Shown here one piece after another: positions 25,479 through 36,045 of a stretch of DNA of 64,000 nucleotides. The first letter of the stretch is position 1. The number at the start of each line of letters is the position of its first letter. The notes under the pieces are model-generated. The model worked only from the letters and a program-made list of their open reading frames with translations, did no database searches and was not told the origin of the DNA. The DNA is taken from assembly GCF_022809095.1 (NCBI RefSeq), contig NZ_JALAZE010000002.1, positions 558,001 to 622,000 on the forward strand, written 5' to 3'. Made by a program: the position numbers and the translations under genes. Source of the stretch: Bacillus kexueae (GTDB lineage: Bacteria > Bacillota > Bacilli > Bacillales > Aeribacillaceae).

Positions 25479-26060
25479 ATGAAGGATAGAAGAGTGATAC
25501 TTATTACAGACGGAGATGAATATGCTGCAAAGGCTGTTCAGCATGTAGCCAAACAAATCGGCGGAAGATGTATCACACAGTCAAAAGGGAATCCATCTCC
25601 GTTATCAGGAGAGGAACTTGTCAAACTCATTTTGCAAACACCTAATGACCCTGTCCTAGTCCTTTTTGATGACTGTGGTTTACAAGGGGAAGGACCAGGT
25701 GAAATCGCGATGAAATATGTAGCAAACCATGAGCGTATTGAGGTGCTTGGTGTAATTGCTGTCGCTTCTAACTCGAATCATAAAGAGTGGACGAAGATAA
25801 ATGTTAGTATTGACCGATATGGAGAATTAACTTCCTATGGTGTCGATAAATACGGAGTACCAGATATTGAAGAGGGAAGAATGAGTGGAGATACGGTTTA
25901 TTGCATCGACCAACTGGGTGCACCAATCGTTGTAGGAATTGGAGATATAGGAAAGATGAATCGGAAAGATAGTATCGAACATGGATCGCCTATTACAACT
26001 CAAGCCGTTCGACTTATATTAGAAAGGAGTGAATCCGATGGCGGAAACGTTGAAAGATGA
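25479..26060 (+). CDS. spoVAEA: Stage V sporulation protein AEA
   Basis: 193-residue soluble protein with an alternating alpha/beta pattern ([37 protein letters not shown]). In B. subtilis SpoVAEA is needed for germination with SpoVAF. ATG 25479 follows AAAGG by about nine bases; the longer frame from 25446 begins inside spoVAEB. Its end overlaps spoVAF by 23 bases. Confidence 0.88.
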   Translation: MKDRRVILITDGDEYAAKAVQHVAKQIGGRCITQSKGNPSPLSGEELVKLILQTPNDPVLVLFDDCGLQGEGPGEIAMKYVANHERIEVLGVIAVASNSNHKEWTKINVSIDRYGELTSYGVDKYGVPDIEEGRMSGDTVYCIDQLGAPIVVGIGDIGKMNRKDSIEHGSPITTQAVRLILERSESDGGNVER

Positions 26061-27519
26061 AAAAACACAGATATCTTCCCATTTGGCAGAAAATGAACGC
26101 TTCTTCAAAAACCATATTGGCTTAGGAACAAGCTTTGATTTAGGTGTAAGGAAGTTTACCATCATTGGCAAACAAGTGCATCTCTATTATGTAAATGGTT
26201 TATGTGATACACAATTCATTATTGACTTATTAAGGCAAATTACAGAAGTTAACGATCATGAAGTAGAAAGTTCAAAAGTAAAAGACATCATAGAAAATCG
26301 GTTAATTCATCAACAAGTAAGCACGATTAAAACGTTAGATGAAGCGGTCGATCAATTGCTTTCCGGATTAATCGTCTTCATAGTTGAAGGATCGGATTTT
26401 GGGTTTGTTGTCGATGTAAGGAGCTACCCTGGGCGATCACCTGAAGAACCGGATACAGAAAAGGTTGTTCGTGGTGCACGAGACGGTTTTGTAGAAAATA
26501 TTATCGTCAATACCGCGTTAATTCGGAGAAGAATAAGGGACGAACGACTCCGATTTGAAATGCTAAAGGTAGGAGAACGTTCAAAAACGGATATTTGTTT
26601 GGCGTATGTAGAAGATGTCGCAGATCCTGGGCTTGTAGAAGTAATTAAAAAAGAACTAAATACAATCAAAATTGATGGGTTGACGATGGCGGATAAAACA
26701 GTAGAAGAATTCTTAGTAAAACAAGGGTATAATCCGTTTCCTCTCGTTCGGTACACAGAGAGGGGAGATGTTGCGGCCAATCACCTACTTGAAGGACATG
26801 TCATTATTATGGTAGATACGTCCCCAAGTGTAATTATTACGCCAACAACGTTTTTCCATCACGTCCAACATGCCGAAGAATATCGGCAAGCACCTGCAGT
26901 TGGAACCTTTTTAAGATGGGTTCGCTTTATCGGAATATTATCATCCATTTTTCTTTTGCCGCTTTGGTTTTTGTTTGTCCTAGAGCCATCGTTGCTCCCA
27001 GAAAATTTAGCCTATATCGGTCCAAGTGAAACGAAAAATATTCCAGTATTAATTCAGTTATTTTTAGCAGACTTAGGGATTGAGTTTTTGCGGATGGCTG
27101 CTATTCATACCCCGACCGCTTTATCTGTTGCAATGGGATTGATTGCTGCTGCTTTAATCGGGCAAATTGCCATCGATGTTGGACTTTTCGTTCCTGAAGT
27201 CATCTTATATGTATCTGTAGCCGCAATCGGGACGTTTACTACCCCAAGTTATGAATTAAGCATTGCAAATAAAATGGTTCGTCTATTTTTACTTATTTTA
27301 GTGGCTATATTTCACGTTCCAGGTCTAGTAGTCGGTTCCACGTTATATATAGTACTACTTGCAAGCATTCGTTCATTAAATACTCCTTATTTGTGGCCAT
27401 TTATCCCATTTGATCCGAAGGCATTATGGCAAATCGTCGTTCGTACATCGGTTCCAGGAGCAAAATTGCGACCGAGTATCGTTCATCCGCAAAATGAGAA
27501 AAAACAACCTACGTCGTAA
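26038..27519 (+). CDS. spoVAF: Stage V sporulation protein AF
   Basis: 493-residue membrane protein of the GerA/SpoVAF family, homologous to germinant receptor A subunits: soluble N-terminal domain to about residue 290, then about five membrane helices (for example [16 protein letters not shown]). SpoVAF associates with germinant receptors and amplifies germination. ATG 26038 follows AAAGGAGTG within the 3' end of spoVAEA. Last gene of the operon; no obvious terminator before lysA. Confidence 0.93.
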   Translation: MAETLKDEKTQISSHLAENERFFKNHIGLGTSFDLGVRKFTIIGKQVHLYYVNGLCDTQFIIDLLRQITEVNDHEVESSKVKDIIENRLIHQQVSTIKTLDEAVDQLLSGLIVFIVEGSDFGFVVDVRSYPGRSPEEPDTEKVVRGARDGFVENIIVNTALIRRRIRDERLRFEMLKVGERSKTDICLAYVEDVADPGLVEVIKKELNTIKIDGLTMADKTVEEFLVKQGYNPFPLVRYTERGDVAANHLLEGHVIIMVDTSPSVIITPTTFFHHVQHAEEYRQAPAVGTFLRWVRFIGILSSIFLLPLWFLFVLEPSLLPENLAYIGPSETKNIPVLIQLFLADLGIEFLRMAAIHTPTALSVAMGLIAAALIGQIAIDVGLFVPEVILYVSVAAIGTFTTPSYELSIANKMVRLFLLILVAIFHVPGLVVGSTLYIVLLASIRSLNTPYLWPFIPFDPKALWQIVVRTSVPGAKLRPSIVHPQNEKKQPTS

Positions 27520-27648
27520 AATATTATTTTTTAATAATTTTCCCCCTTGCTGAATGTTTAGAATTATTCATTGAATCCTATATTGATTTGTGTTAATGTA
27601 TTTTTAACTATTTAAAGGATGAATGTAAGTGATAAAGGGGGCAACTAA

Positions 27649-28974
27649 ATGTATTTACATGGTACAAGTAGAATTAACGAGAAAGGGCATTTAGAAATAG
27701 GTGGTGTAGATACAACGGAACTCGCAAAAGAATATGGTACCCCCCTATATGTATATGACGTAGCTTTAATTCGTAAAAGAGCAAGAGAATTTCAAGATAC
27801 GTTCAAAGAATTGGGGGTAAAAGCTCAAGTTGCTTATGCAAGTAAAGCATTTTCCTCCATTGCGATGTTTCAACTCGTCAATCAAGAGGGCTTATCTCTA
27901 GATGTTGTCTCAGGTGGAGAATTATACACGGCATTACAAGCGGGTTTTTCTCCAGAGCGGATTCATTTTCATGGGAATAACAAAAGTTTTGAAGAGCTAG
28001 AAATGGCATTGGATGTAAATATTGGTTGCATCGTAGTCGATAATTTTCATGAAATACAATTGATTCAACAACTTGCAAAAGAACATGCTCGAAAGGTGGA
28101 TGTTCTGTTACGAGTAACACCAGGTGTGGAAGCTCATACACATGATTACATCACAACTGGTCAAGAAGATTCGAAATTCGGCTTTGACCTTCACAATGGC
28201 CAAATTGAACAAGCGATGGAACAAGTGCTAAATGATCAATGGATTCATTTATTAGGGATTCATTGTCACATCGGCTCTCAGATTTTTGATACACAAGGTT
28301 TTGTTTTGGCGACAGAAAAAATCTTTCAAAAAATTGGACAGTGGAAAGAAACGTATCGATTTGTTCCAGAAGTTGTCAATTTAGGTGGAGGCTTTGGTAT
28401 TCGCTATACGGCAGAAGATGATCCAATTCCGATGAGCATGTATGTAGAAAAAATGGTGAATGTCGTGAAAGAACAAGCCGAAGCTCTGGAAATTCCAGTG
28501 CCGGAAATTTGGATTGAGCCAGGGCGTTCACTTGTTGGAGACGCGGGGACGACATTGTATGCAATTGGTTCATCAAAGGTTGTACCGGACATTCGAAAAT
28601 ATTTAGCGGTAGATGGCGGCATGAGTGATAATATACGTCCTGCCTTATATCAAGCAAAATATGAAGCAGCTCTTGCAAATCGTATGAATGATGAAGTAAA
28701 AGAAACGGTATCGATTGCAGGTAAGTGTTGTGAAAGTGGAGATATGCTCATTTGGGATCTTCCGCTTCCGGTTGCAAAATCGGGAGACATTTTAGCAGTA
28801 TTTTGTACTGGAGCTTATGGGTATTCCATGGCGAACAATTATAACCGACTGCAACGCCCTGCTGTTGTATTTGCAGAAAATGGTGAAGCTCAGCTTGTCA
28901 TTCGACGTGAGAGTTACGAGGATTTAATTAAATTAGATTTACCGTTAAAGAATAAGTCAGTAGTGCGCTCATAA
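27649..28974 (+). CDS. lysA: Diaminopimelate decarboxylase
   Basis: 441-residue fold-III PLP enzyme making L-lysine from meso-diaminopimelate. PLP lysine K66 lies in VAYASKAF; GGGFG (phosphate binding) and the CCESGD segment with the intersubunit catalytic Cys are present. ATG 27649 has AAAGGGGG upstream. It directly follows spoVAF as in B. subtilis. The 130-bp gap has no lysine riboswitch. A strong terminator follows. Confidence 0.95.
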   Translation: MYLHGTSRINEKGHLEIGGVDTTELAKEYGTPLYVYDVALIRKRAREFQDTFKELGVKAQVAYASKAFSSIAMFQLVNQEGLSLDVVSGGELYTALQAGFSPERIHFHGNNKSFEELEMALDVNIGCIVVDNFHEIQLIQQLAKEHARKVDVLLRVTPGVEAHTHDYITTGQEDSKFGFDLHNGQIEQAMEQVLNDQWIHLLGIHCHIGSQIFDTQGFVLATEKIFQKIGQWKETYRFVPEVVNLGGGFGIRYTAEDDPIPMSMYVEKMVNVVKEQAEALEIPVPEIWIEPGRSLVGDAGTTLYAIGSSKVVPDIRKYLAVDGGMSDNIRPALYQAKYEAALANRMNDEVKETVSIAGKCCESGDMLIWDLPLPVAKSGDILAVFCTGAYGYSMANNYNRLQRPAVVFAENGEAQLVIRRESYEDLIKLDLPLKNKSVVRS

Positions 28975-29021
28975 TAATTTGGAAGTTTGATTTAGTTAAA
29001 TGACCTCGGAAACGAGGGACA

Positions 29022-29064
29022 AAAAAGGTGTATAACCTAAAGTTAGGTTATACACCTTTTTGCA
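29022..29064 (+). terminator. Terminator after lysA
   Basis: AAAGGTGTATAACCT pairs with AGGTTATACACCTTT, a 15-bp stem, followed by T residues. Confidence 0.9.
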
Positions 29065-29132
29065 TGTTAGAGCGGGTAAGTTTTAACTGTTATTATTGCA
29101 TAAACAACATCTATGTTAAGCTACCTTCATCA

Positions 29133-30002
29133 CTAAGATTGAAATAATGAACGAATGGAATCAGCAATGGCTTTAAATAAGTCTTTTATAGATTGAAGAA
29201 GAGATTGTCCTTCTTCTGATTCAAGGAATTTCGAAATTTGATCTTTCGCTTTTGTTAATTGGTCACCGATTTGTTCCCAATTAATATTTAAATTTTTCAT
29301 CTCATTAAACAATGAGATAAGGTTATTAATTTCTTCTTCAGTTAAAGTGATATTTAAGTCTTTTGCGGCCTGTTCAATCCAACTACGCAACTCTTGCTCG
29401 TCCTTTGGTAAACCATTCTCTGCTACTTTTTCTTTTATTTTGGCTATGAGTGCAGCAGCATTCTCTGCTCCAATCTTATCCCCTAACTTAGCTGTTTCGA
29501 TAAGTTCTTTATTTGCTAACTGCTTTACATCTTCTGATATGACTTCATCGGTTGAAACTTCATACGCTTTAATTAATCCTGTAAGAGCTGCAGTGCCTGA
29601 AACATCAAAAGGAGCTGTGACATAGATTGTGGCATCTTTAACACCTGCAGTCATGAGCGCATTTAAATACATTTCATCTGTTACCCAATTAATATGATTC
29701 GTTGTAACTTCTAAACCTGAACCTTTTTCCCCAATCGTGATCTTTGAGGATGAGATAGCTTTCGATCCAATTTGAGCTTTCGGAATATAATTTCCTAAAT
29801 AGTTATGTTCCTCTTCATTTGAGACAGTAAGCATTAACGCATCTTCTGTTGCAGACATTTCTTCTAGAATAGAGTTTTTCTGCTCTTCACTTAAGTCTTC
29901 TCCAAGCGTCATAATAACATCTCCTACAGCAGCATCCGCTAACGCGAAGGAAGGGAGGGAGAGCAAACAAAGTGAAAATACAGTAAGTAACCACTTTTTC
30001 AT
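29133..30002 (-). CDS. ypuA: DUF1002 secreted protein YpuA
   Basis: 289-residue exported protein. Signal peptide about residues 1-22, then a DUF1002 domain with patterns such as VIMTLGEDLSEEQ and a helical acidic C-terminus. Function unknown. ATG 30002 follows TAGGAGGAAAC. In B. subtilis ypuA also lies between lysA and ppiB. Expression in B. subtilis has been tied to envelope stress; nothing in the sequence here proves that. Confidence 0.85.
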   Translation of the reverse strand: MKKWLLTVFSLCLLSLPSFALADAAVGDVIMTLGEDLSEEQKNSILEEMSATEDALMLTVSNEEEHNYLGNYIPKAQIGSKAISSSKITIGEKGSGLEVTTNHINWVTDEMYLNALMTAGVKDATIYVTAPFDVSGTAALTGLIKAYEVSTDEVISEDVKQLANKELIETAKLGDKIGAENAAALIAKIKEKVAENGLPKDEQELRSWIEQAAKDLNITLTEEEINNLISLFNEMKNLNINWEQIGDQLTKAKDQISKFLESEEGQSLLQSIKDLFKAIADSIRSLFQS

Positions 30003-30168
30003 GAATGTTTCCTCCTATTCTTACTAGACAAATACTAGACTACGATATTTTAGACGAAAAAGTAGATAGGAAAGTTTCAAATTCGTCACAAGGGTGAATA
30101 AATATTGAAATATTATTCATTGTTATTTAAAATTAAATTATATTAGAAAATGAAAATTTTATGTTTTG

Positions 30169-30183
30169 AATTTTCTTAATATA
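30169..30183 (+). promoter_or_regulatory. Candidate CodY box upstream of brnQ
   Basis: AATTTTCTTAATATA matches the CodY consensus AATTTTCWGAAAATT with three mismatches, 120 bp before the brnQ start. The divergent gap of about 300 bp to ypuA is very AT-rich and holds nothing else I can name. Confidence 0.35.
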
Positions 30184-30303
30184 TTTAAAATAAAAACTTT
30201 TAAAAAGTATATTTATTTTTCTGGGACTTATGTTAGGATGTAAAAGGCTTTATTCTTAGTTGTTTGAAAATTTCGATATAAACAGCATCTTAGGAGGGTT
30301 TTT

Positions 30304-31644
30304 ATGCAAACAAATTTATCAAACAAACAAGTACTTACAGTTGGCTTAATGTTGTTTGCGCTTTTCCTTGGTGCAGGAAACATGATCTTCCCACCAGCGT
30401 TAGGACAAGCAGCAGGAACAAACTTATGGATTGCCATTGTTGGTTTCTTAATTACTGGTGTTGGACTTCCTCTACTAGGGGTTACAGCAATTGCATTAAC
30501 AGGTAGTAATTTAGAAAAGTTAGCTTCTCGCGTACACCCAATTTTCGGAATTGTTTTTACATTTATGGTTTATTTAGTGATTGGACCGCTTTTTGCGATT
30601 CCAAGAACAGCTACAGTTTCATATGAAATTGGGGTTACACCATTTTTAAGCGATGCGTCTAAACTATCTTTATTCTTAACAACAGTAGTCTTTTTTGCTA
30701 TTACATTATGGTTAGCAATGAACCCATCAAAATTAGTGGATCGAGTAGGAAAAATTTTAACGCCAATCTTAGTTGTTGTTTTAGCTATTCTTGTTGTGAA
30801 GGCGATGATTACTCCGATGGGTAGCATTGGAGAACCATCTGAAGCTTATCAATCTGGCGCTTTCTTTAAAGGATTTATTGAAGGATATTTAACAATGGAC
30901 ACGCTTGCATCTCTTGTGTTCGGTATTGTTGTAATTCAAGCAATTAAAAACTTTGGTGTGAATGATAATAAAGTATTAGCAAAAGCAACAATTAAAGCAG
31001 GAGCTATTGCGGCCATTGGATTAGCATTAGTGTATGTTTCATTAGCTTACTTAGGTGCTACATCAGTTGAGGTTGTTGGACAAGCAGAAAATGGAGCTGC
31101 TATTTTATCAGGATCTGCAACTCATTTATTAGGTTCTTTTGGTACGACTGTATTAGCATTAGCGATTACGTTTGCGTGCTTAACGACGTCAGTAGGATTA
31201 GTGTCATCTTGTAGTGAATACTTCCATCGAGTATTCCCAAATGTATCCTATAAATCATTTGTAGTCATTTTATCTTTATTCTCTATGGTAATTGCAAATG
31301 TTGGATTAACACAACTTATTCAAATTTCAATTCCAGTATTAATCATGATTTATCCATTGGCAATTGTAATGATGTTCTTATCATTCTTCCCGAAGTCAAT
31401 GGTCGGTCACTCGGCTGTTTACACATTCGCATTAATCGGTACGGCTATTGTTAGTATAGTAGATGGATTAGGTTTTACATCTCTTGATATTTCGGCTGTG
31501 AAAAATGCACTAAGTTTCTTGCCTTTATTTAATGAAGGAGTAGGTTGGTTAGCACCTGCAATTGTTGGAGCGATTATTGGGAAAATCGTGGCTAGCATAA
31601 AACAAAAAGGGACAGAGCCAAATATCGTAGAAAAAGCTTCTTAA
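30304..31644 (+). CDS. brnQ: Branched-chain amino acid transporter BrnQ
   Basis: 446-residue LIVCS-family sodium/proton symporter for Leu, Ile and Val with about 12 membrane segments. The N-terminal signature LFLGAGNMIFPPALG (about 19-33) is characteristic. ATG 30304 follows TTAGGAGGG. Monocistronic between ypuA and ppiB; B. subtilis has brnQ elsewhere. A CodY-like site upstream would fit repression when branched-chain amino acids are plentiful. Confidence 0.92.
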   Translation: MQTNLSNKQVLTVGLMLFALFLGAGNMIFPPALGQAAGTNLWIAIVGFLITGVGLPLLGVTAIALTGSNLEKLASRVHPIFGIVFTFMVYLVIGPLFAIPRTATVSYEIGVTPFLSDASKLSLFLTTVVFFAITLWLAMNPSKLVDRVGKILTPILVVVLAILVVKAMITPMGSIGEPSEAYQSGAFFKGFIEGYLTMDTLASLVFGIVVIQAIKNFGVNDNKVLAKATIKAGAIAAIGLALVYVSLAYLGATSVEVVGQAENGAAILSGSATHLLGSFGTTVLALAITFACLTTSVGLVSSCSEYFHRVFPNVSYKSFVVILSLFSMVIANVGLTQLIQISIPVLIMIYPLAIVMMFLSFFPKSMVGHSAVYTFALIGTAIVSIVDGLGFTSLDISAVKNALSFLPLFNEGVGWLAPAIVGAIIGKIVASIKQKGTEPNIVEKAS

Positions 31645-31651
31645 TGAAGAG

Positions 31652-31678
31652 AGCGTCCTGGTTTCGGGACGCTTTTTT
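31652..31678 (+). terminator. Terminator after brnQ
   Basis: GCGTCC pairs with GGACGC around a short loop, followed by TTTTTT. The remaining 290 bp to ppiB are AT-rich with only a weak promoter-like TTGTTT/TATGCT pair (31903-31932). Confidence 0.8.
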
Positions 31679-31971
31679 GATTTTACATTTGACTTTTCCT
31701 AAAAGAATCCATTTAATCGAAAACACGCTTATATTAAATTCTTTATGGAAAAGAAGCTTTCACGTTTTCCCTTATTAGGCAGAAGTGTAAACTGAATACT
31801 TTGTATTGGAACTTTCATATACGTCTATACCCTAAAAACAACAAAAATATGCGTATATTAGGAAGAAAAAATCTAAACTCATTTAATTTTTGTATGAGTC
31901 TGTTGTTTTGTTTTTTTGGCCATAGTTATGCTAAAATAAAAAGGAACAAATACATAAGGAGAGCAATGAAC

Positions 31972-32412
31972 ATGGCGAAAAAAGGTTATATTTTGATGAA
32001 GAGCGGCGAGAAAGTCGAATTTGAATTATATCCAAACGAAGCACCGAATACTGTGGCTAACTTTGAGAAACTTGCGAATGAAGGGTTTTACAATGGATTG
32101 ACGTTTCACCGTGTAATTCCTGGGTTCGTAAGTCAAGGAGGCTGCCCGCACGGAACAGGAACTGGTTCTGCTGGCTATACGATTAAATGTGAAACAGAAG
32201 GAAATCCACATAAGCACGTTGTAGGAGCAATTTCTATGGCTCACGCTGGAAAAGATACAGGTTCTTGTCAATTCTTTATTGTTCATGAGCCACAACCACA
32301 TTTAGATGGTGTCCATACGGTATTTGGCCAAGTGACTAGCGGAATGGAAACAGTATTAAATATGAAAAATGGCGATGTAATGGAGAAAGTAGAAGTAATG
32401 GATGTAGAGTAA
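31972..32412 (+). CDS. ppiB: Cyclophilin-type peptidyl-prolyl isomerase PpiB
   Basis: 146-residue cytoplasmic cyclophilin. Active-site motifs [27 protein letters not shown] and HTVFG are intact. It speeds cis-trans isomerisation of proline peptide bonds. ATG 31972 is nine bases after AGGAG; ATG 31966 is an alternative. A longer frame from 31801 has no support. Same place as in B. subtilis, between ypuA and the rib operon. Confidence 0.92.
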   Translation: MAKKGYILMKSGEKVEFELYPNEAPNTVANFEKLANEGFYNGLTFHRVIPGFVSQGGCPHGTGTGSAGYTIKCETEGNPHKHVVGAISMAHAGKDTGSCQFFIVHEPQPHLDGVHTVFGQVTSGMETVLNMKNGDVMEKVEVMDVE

Positions 32413-32418
32413 CGTTAT

Positions 32419-32447
32419 AAGAAGAGGTGAAATCGCCTCTTCTTTTT
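32419..32447 (+). terminator. Terminator after ppiB
   Basis: GAAGAGG pairs with CCTCTTC around an 8-nt loop, followed by TTTTTC. Confidence 0.85.
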
Positions 32448-32558
32448 CTGTTCATTTAAGATTTTCTTAAATGTTCTACTTTTGTGATAGATGATGAATA
32501 TAAAGGCTGGAGTAATTTGATCTCAATGATCAATTACACGAGTGAAGGGAGGGTCGAT

Positions 32559-32645
32559 ATGCGTAAAAACTGGGTTTTATTCGGCATTATCGTCCTAGTC
32601 TGTTTAATATGGGGTGCAGGATATTGGATGTTTATTGCTCCATAA
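32559..32645 (+). CDS. 28-residue putative membrane peptide
   Basis: A short frame with a strong ribosome site (AAGGGAGGG, five to six bases before ATG) encodes MRKN followed by a hydrophobic stretch WVLFGIIVLVCLIWGAGYWM and the tail FIAP: a one-helix membrane peptide with a positive N-terminus. I do not recognise a family. It sits between ppiB and the FMN riboswitch. Confidence 0.5.
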   Translation: MRKNWVLFGIIVLVCLIWGAGYWMFIAP

Positions 32646-32657
32646 TTAGCTTATTCA

Positions 32658-32686
32658 TTGCAACAGTTTAAACGTTTATGTAAAAT
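32658..32686 (+). promoter_or_regulatory. Promoter of the rib operon
   Basis: TTGCAA (32658-32663) and TAAAAT (32681-32686) with a 17-bp spacer, 30 bp before the riboswitch aptamer. Confidence 0.6.
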
Positions 32687-32716
32687 GGAAATTAGGAAAA
32701 CAGAATATGAATCTGT

Positions 32717-32987
32717 ATCCTTCGGGGCAGGGTGAAATTCCCGACCGGCGGTGATGAAGAGATATCTTCTTAGCCCGTGAGCCTTTTTTGGCTGATCTGG
32801 TGAGAATCCAGAGCCGACAGTTATAGTCTGGATGGGAGAAGGATCACAGAAAGGAAAGAGTATTGAACTATATGGTTGTTTGCGCTTACAAAACTTGCCG
32901 CAAAAACGTAATGGTCCGTACTCTTATTTAAGCATGCCTTTCAAGTGATCAAAATGCCTCTAGGATGAATCCTAGGGCTTTTTTTTA
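32717..32987 (+). promoter_or_regulatory. FMN riboswitch (RFN element) with terminator
   Basis: The aptamer (32717-32844) shows the RFN core: TTCGGGGCAGGGTGAAATTC, ACCGGCGGT, GCCCGTGAGC, GATCTGGTGA, CCGACAGT and closing GATGGGAGAAGGAT. The terminator at 32951-32987 pairs CTAGGAT with ATCCTAG and ends in eight T. The 106-nt linker holds an AAGAGTA/TACTCTT stem and a 19-codon frame (32872-32931) without a good ribosome site. FMN binding should stop transcription before ribE. Confidence 0.93.
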
Positions 32988-33010
32988 CGTAAAAATAGGA
33001 GGTGTGCGAA

Positions 33011-33658
33011 ATGTTTACAGGAATCGTCGAAGAAATCGGAAAAGTGTCAAAAATTTTAGGGACAAATGAGGCGATTACGCTAACGATTGAAGCGTCAAAA
33101 GTTTTAGAAGACGTTCATTTAGGTGATAGTATTGCTGTAAACGGTGTATGTTTAACAGTTACAAGCTTTTCTTCTTCATCTTTTACCGTTGATGTCATGC
33201 CAGAAACGATGAAAGCAACTTCATTAAAAATGATTCAACAAGGTTCGAAAGTGAATCTTGAGCGAGCAATGGCTGCGAATGGCCGATTTGGAGGTCATTT
33301 CGTTTCAGGTCATGTCGATGGTATGGGCGAAATTGTACGCAAAAAAAGAGAGGAAAATGCTGTTTATTACGATATAAAAGCCCCGAAGGAACTCCTAAAC
33401 TTTATGATTCTAAAAGGCTCCGTTGCGATAGATGGGACAAGCCTAACCATCTTTGGAATCAATGATCATCATTTTACCCTTTCTCTTATCCCTCATACTA
33501 TGTCGGAATCCATAATTGGAGAGAAAGAAATCGGTGATGTCGTAAATATTGAATGCGATATGATAGCAAAATATATAAAAAAGTACGTAACTGAACCAAA
33601 TGCAGAAGAAGCGCGTTCACCGATTACGAAAGAGTTTTTATTGAAAAATGGATTCTAG
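33011..33658 (+). CDS. ribE: Riboflavin synthase alpha chain
   Basis: 215-residue riboflavin synthase, built of two lumazine-binding repeats (first starting MFTGIVEEIG, second near residue 98 with GMGEIV). Dismutates two lumazines to riboflavin. ATG 33011 follows AGGAGGTGTG. It is the first gene after the riboswitch; ribD, which normally precedes it, is not here. Confidence 0.94.
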   Translation: MFTGIVEEIGKVSKILGTNEAITLTIEASKVLEDVHLGDSIAVNGVCLTVTSFSSSSFTVDVMPETMKATSLKMIQQGSKVNLERAMAANGRFGGHFVSGHVDGMGEIVRKKREENAVYYDIKAPKELLNFMILKGSVAIDGTSLTIFGINDHHFTLSLIPHTMSESIIGEKEIGDVVNIECDMIAKYIKKYVTEPNAEEARSPITKEFLLKNGF

Positions 33659-33673
33659 TTGGAGGGATACATT

Positions 33674-34867
33674 ATGTTTCATACAATAGAAGAAGCAATT
33701 GAAGATTTGAAAAATGGTAAAGTTGTCATTGTCGTTGATGATGAAGACCGAGAAAATGAAGGTGACTTCATTGGGTTAGCTGAGTTTGCTTCACCAGAAA
33801 TGATTAACTTTATGGCTACTCACGGTAAAGGGCTTATTTGTGTACCGATTACAGACGACGATGCAAAAAGATTAGACTTAAAGCCGATGGTAGATCAAAA
33901 TACAGATCCACACGGGACAGCATTTACTGTAAGTGTTGACTACAAAACGACAACGACTGGGATTAGTGCATTTGAGCGAAGTGAAACCATCAAAGCATTA
34001 ATACGTACCGACGTAAAAGGGAGTGACTTTAAACGGCCTGGACACATATTTCCCCTTATTGCAAAAAAAGGCGGGGTTCTAAGACGAGCAGGTCATACAG
34101 AAGCTGCTGTAGACTTAGCCATTCTTGCTGGATCGAAACCGGCCGGGGTCATTTGTGAAATTATGAATGAAGACGGAACTATGGCTCGTGTACCACAATT
34201 GAAAAAAATTGCGGATGAGCTACAGTTGAAGATGATAACTATAAAAGATTTAATTGACTATCGAACAAAAAAAGATCAACTGGTTAAGCGGGAAGTTTCA
34301 ATTGAACTTCCGACAGAATATGGAAAATTCAATGCAGTTGGTTATACGAGCTTAATTGATGGACAAGAACATGTGGCACTCGTTAAGGGAGAAATTCTTC
34401 CAGAAGATCCCGTTCTTGTACGAGTGCACTCAGAATGTTTAACCGGAGATGTTTTTGGATCGAACCGTTGTGACTGCGGCCCTCAATTGCATGCTGCATT
34501 GACGCAAATTGAAAAGGAAGGAAAAGGAATCCTTCTATATATGCGCCAAGAAGGTAGGGGAATTGGACTCATTAATAAGATGAAGGCCTATAAGTTGCAA
34601 GAAAGTGGACTGGATACAGTTGAAGCAAATGAGCAACTAGGGTTCGCCCCAGATTTACGTGATTATGGTATTGGAGCACAAATTTTAAAAGATTTAGGTG
34701 TTAGAAAAATGAGGTTATTAACGAATAATCCTCGTAAAATTGCTGGCTTAGAAGGATACGGCCTGTCTATCTATGAACGTGTCCCGATTCAAATGCCTGC
34801 AAAAGTAGAAAATGAACGGTATTTAAAAACGAAACAATCTAAATTAGGACATATGTTACACTTTTAA
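33674..34867 (+). CDS. ribBA: Bifunctional DHBP synthase / GTP cyclohydrolase II
   Basis: 397-residue fusion. N-terminal RibB domain (to about 200) with [10 protein letters not shown] acidic motif and the catalytic HTEAA region ([10 protein letters not shown]); C-terminal RibA domain with zinc cysteines in [19 protein letters not shown] and RQEGRGIGL. Makes both starting branches of riboflavin synthesis. ATG 33674 follows TTGGAGGGAT, 15 bp after ribE. Confidence 0.95.
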   Translation: MFHTIEEAIEDLKNGKVVIVVDDEDRENEGDFIGLAEFASPEMINFMATHGKGLICVPITDDDAKRLDLKPMVDQNTDPHGTAFTVSVDYKTTTTGISAFERSETIKALIRTDVKGSDFKRPGHIFPLIAKKGGVLRRAGHTEAAVDLAILAGSKPAGVICEIMNEDGTMARVPQLKKIADELQLKMITIKDLIDYRTKKDQLVKREVSIELPTEYGKFNAVGYTSLIDGQEHVALVKGEILPEDPVLVRVHSECLTGDVFGSNRCDCGPQLHAALTQIEKEGKGILLYMRQEGRGIGLINKMKAYKLQESGLDTVEANEQLGFAPDLRDYGIGAQILKDLGVRKMRLLTNNPRKIAGLEGYGLSIYERVPIQMPAKVENERYLKTKQSKLGHMLHF

Positions 34868-34885
34868 TTTTTGGAGGGATGATTA

Positions 34886-35350
34886 ATGAAAACTTATGAA
34901 GGAAATGTAGTAGGAACAGGATTGAGAATAGGAATTGTAGTAGCGCGCTTTAACGAGTTTATTACGAGCAAATTGCTAGGCGGTGCAGTGGACGGCTTAG
35001 TGCGCCACGGTGTTGATGAGAATAATATCGAAGTTGCATGGGTACCAGGAGCATTCGAATTACCGTTAGTTGCGAAAAAGATGGCGGAAACGAATCAATA
35101 TGATGCGGTTATCACGTTAGGGACAGTAATCAGAGGTTCCACTACGCATTATGATTATGTTTGTAATGAGGCGGCAAAAGGGATTGCGCAAGCATCCAAT
35201 CAAACGGGTATTCCGGTTATTTTTGGTGTCATTACAACGGAAAATATTGAGCAGGCAATCGAACGTGCTGGAACAAAAGCCGGAAATAAAGGATATGAAG
35301 CTGCGGTATCTGCCATTGAAATGGCTAATTTACTAAAGACGATTTCGTGA
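34886..35350 (+). CDS. ribH: 6,7-dimethyl-8-ribityllumazine synthase
   Basis: 154-residue lumazine synthase; forms icosahedral shells in Bacillus and joins RibB and RibD/G pathway products. Seen: ARFNEFIT (substrate binding), VPGAFELP and [17 protein letters not shown] with catalytic His. Starts 18 bp after ribBA behind GGAGGGATG. Confidence 0.95.
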   Translation: MKTYEGNVVGTGLRIGIVVARFNEFITSKLLGGAVDGLVRHGVDENNIEVAWVPGAFELPLVAKKMAETNQYDAVITLGTVIRGSTTHYDYVCNEAAKGIAQASNQTGIPVIFGVITTENIEQAIERAGTKAGNKGYEAAVSAIEMANLLKTIS

Positions 35351-35417
35351 ATTTTTTATGAAAGGAGTTTAAATTCATTCGGAAACTGTATATAATGTTT
35401 AAGAGTCATGGAGTACG

Positions 35418-35467
35418 ATGGATGGTGATAACCATTCATTGACGGTACTTACTTTCGAAACGAAAGT
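35418..35467 (+). promoter_or_regulatory. Tandem hairpins upstream of ribT
   Basis: ATGGATGGT/ACCATTCAT (35418-35440) and ACTTTCG-AAA-CGAAAGT (35451-35467) could form two adjacent stem-loops; a TATAAT lies at about 35390. Their role is unknown; they may separate ribT expression from the rib genes. Confidence 0.35.
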
Positions 35468-35474
35468 TAAATAA

Positions 35475-35845
<371 letters not shown>

Positions 35846-35846
<1 letters not shown>

Positions 35847-35876
35847 AAAGCAGAGGCGAAAGTCTCTGCTTTTTTA
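35846..35876 (+). terminator. Terminator after ribT
   Basis: AAAGCAGAG pairs with CTCTGCTTT around a 7-nt loop, then T residues. Repeat A copy 4 begins at the end of the T-tract. Confidence 0.88.
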
Positions 35877-35877
35877 T

Positions 35878-36045
35878 AGTTACATGAAGTTTAAGTTCAA
35901 TAAAGTGTTCTCTTTACGGTTTTTTTGGTGTCTAGCTCCAAGCGTCATCAGCTCGGCTCGCTTCGGTCCTGCTGTGGCGACGGAAGCCTCCTCGCAGGTC
36001 CTCCAGCATCCTTCGCCTAAGGACTTGCACTTTGCGCTTTTCTTA
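35878..36045 (+). repeat. Repeat A, copy 4
   Basis: Begins TAGTTACATGAAGTTTAAG directly after the ribT terminator and ends CACTTTGCGCTTTTCTTA. A short deletion removes about 13 bp in the AT-rich part. The main stem keeps pairing by a G-U change (CGTCATCAGC with GCTGTGGCG). It lies before the 3' end of the convergent ypuF gene. Confidence 0.8.

Noticed and set aside
27520-27648. Lysine riboswitch upstream of lysA
   Set aside because: The gap is only 129 bp and lacks the conserved lysine aptamer segments.
32872-32931. 19-codon frame in the linker of the first FMN riboswitch, possible ribD remnant
   Set aside because: Sequence does not resemble the RibD start and no ribosome site precedes it at normal distance.
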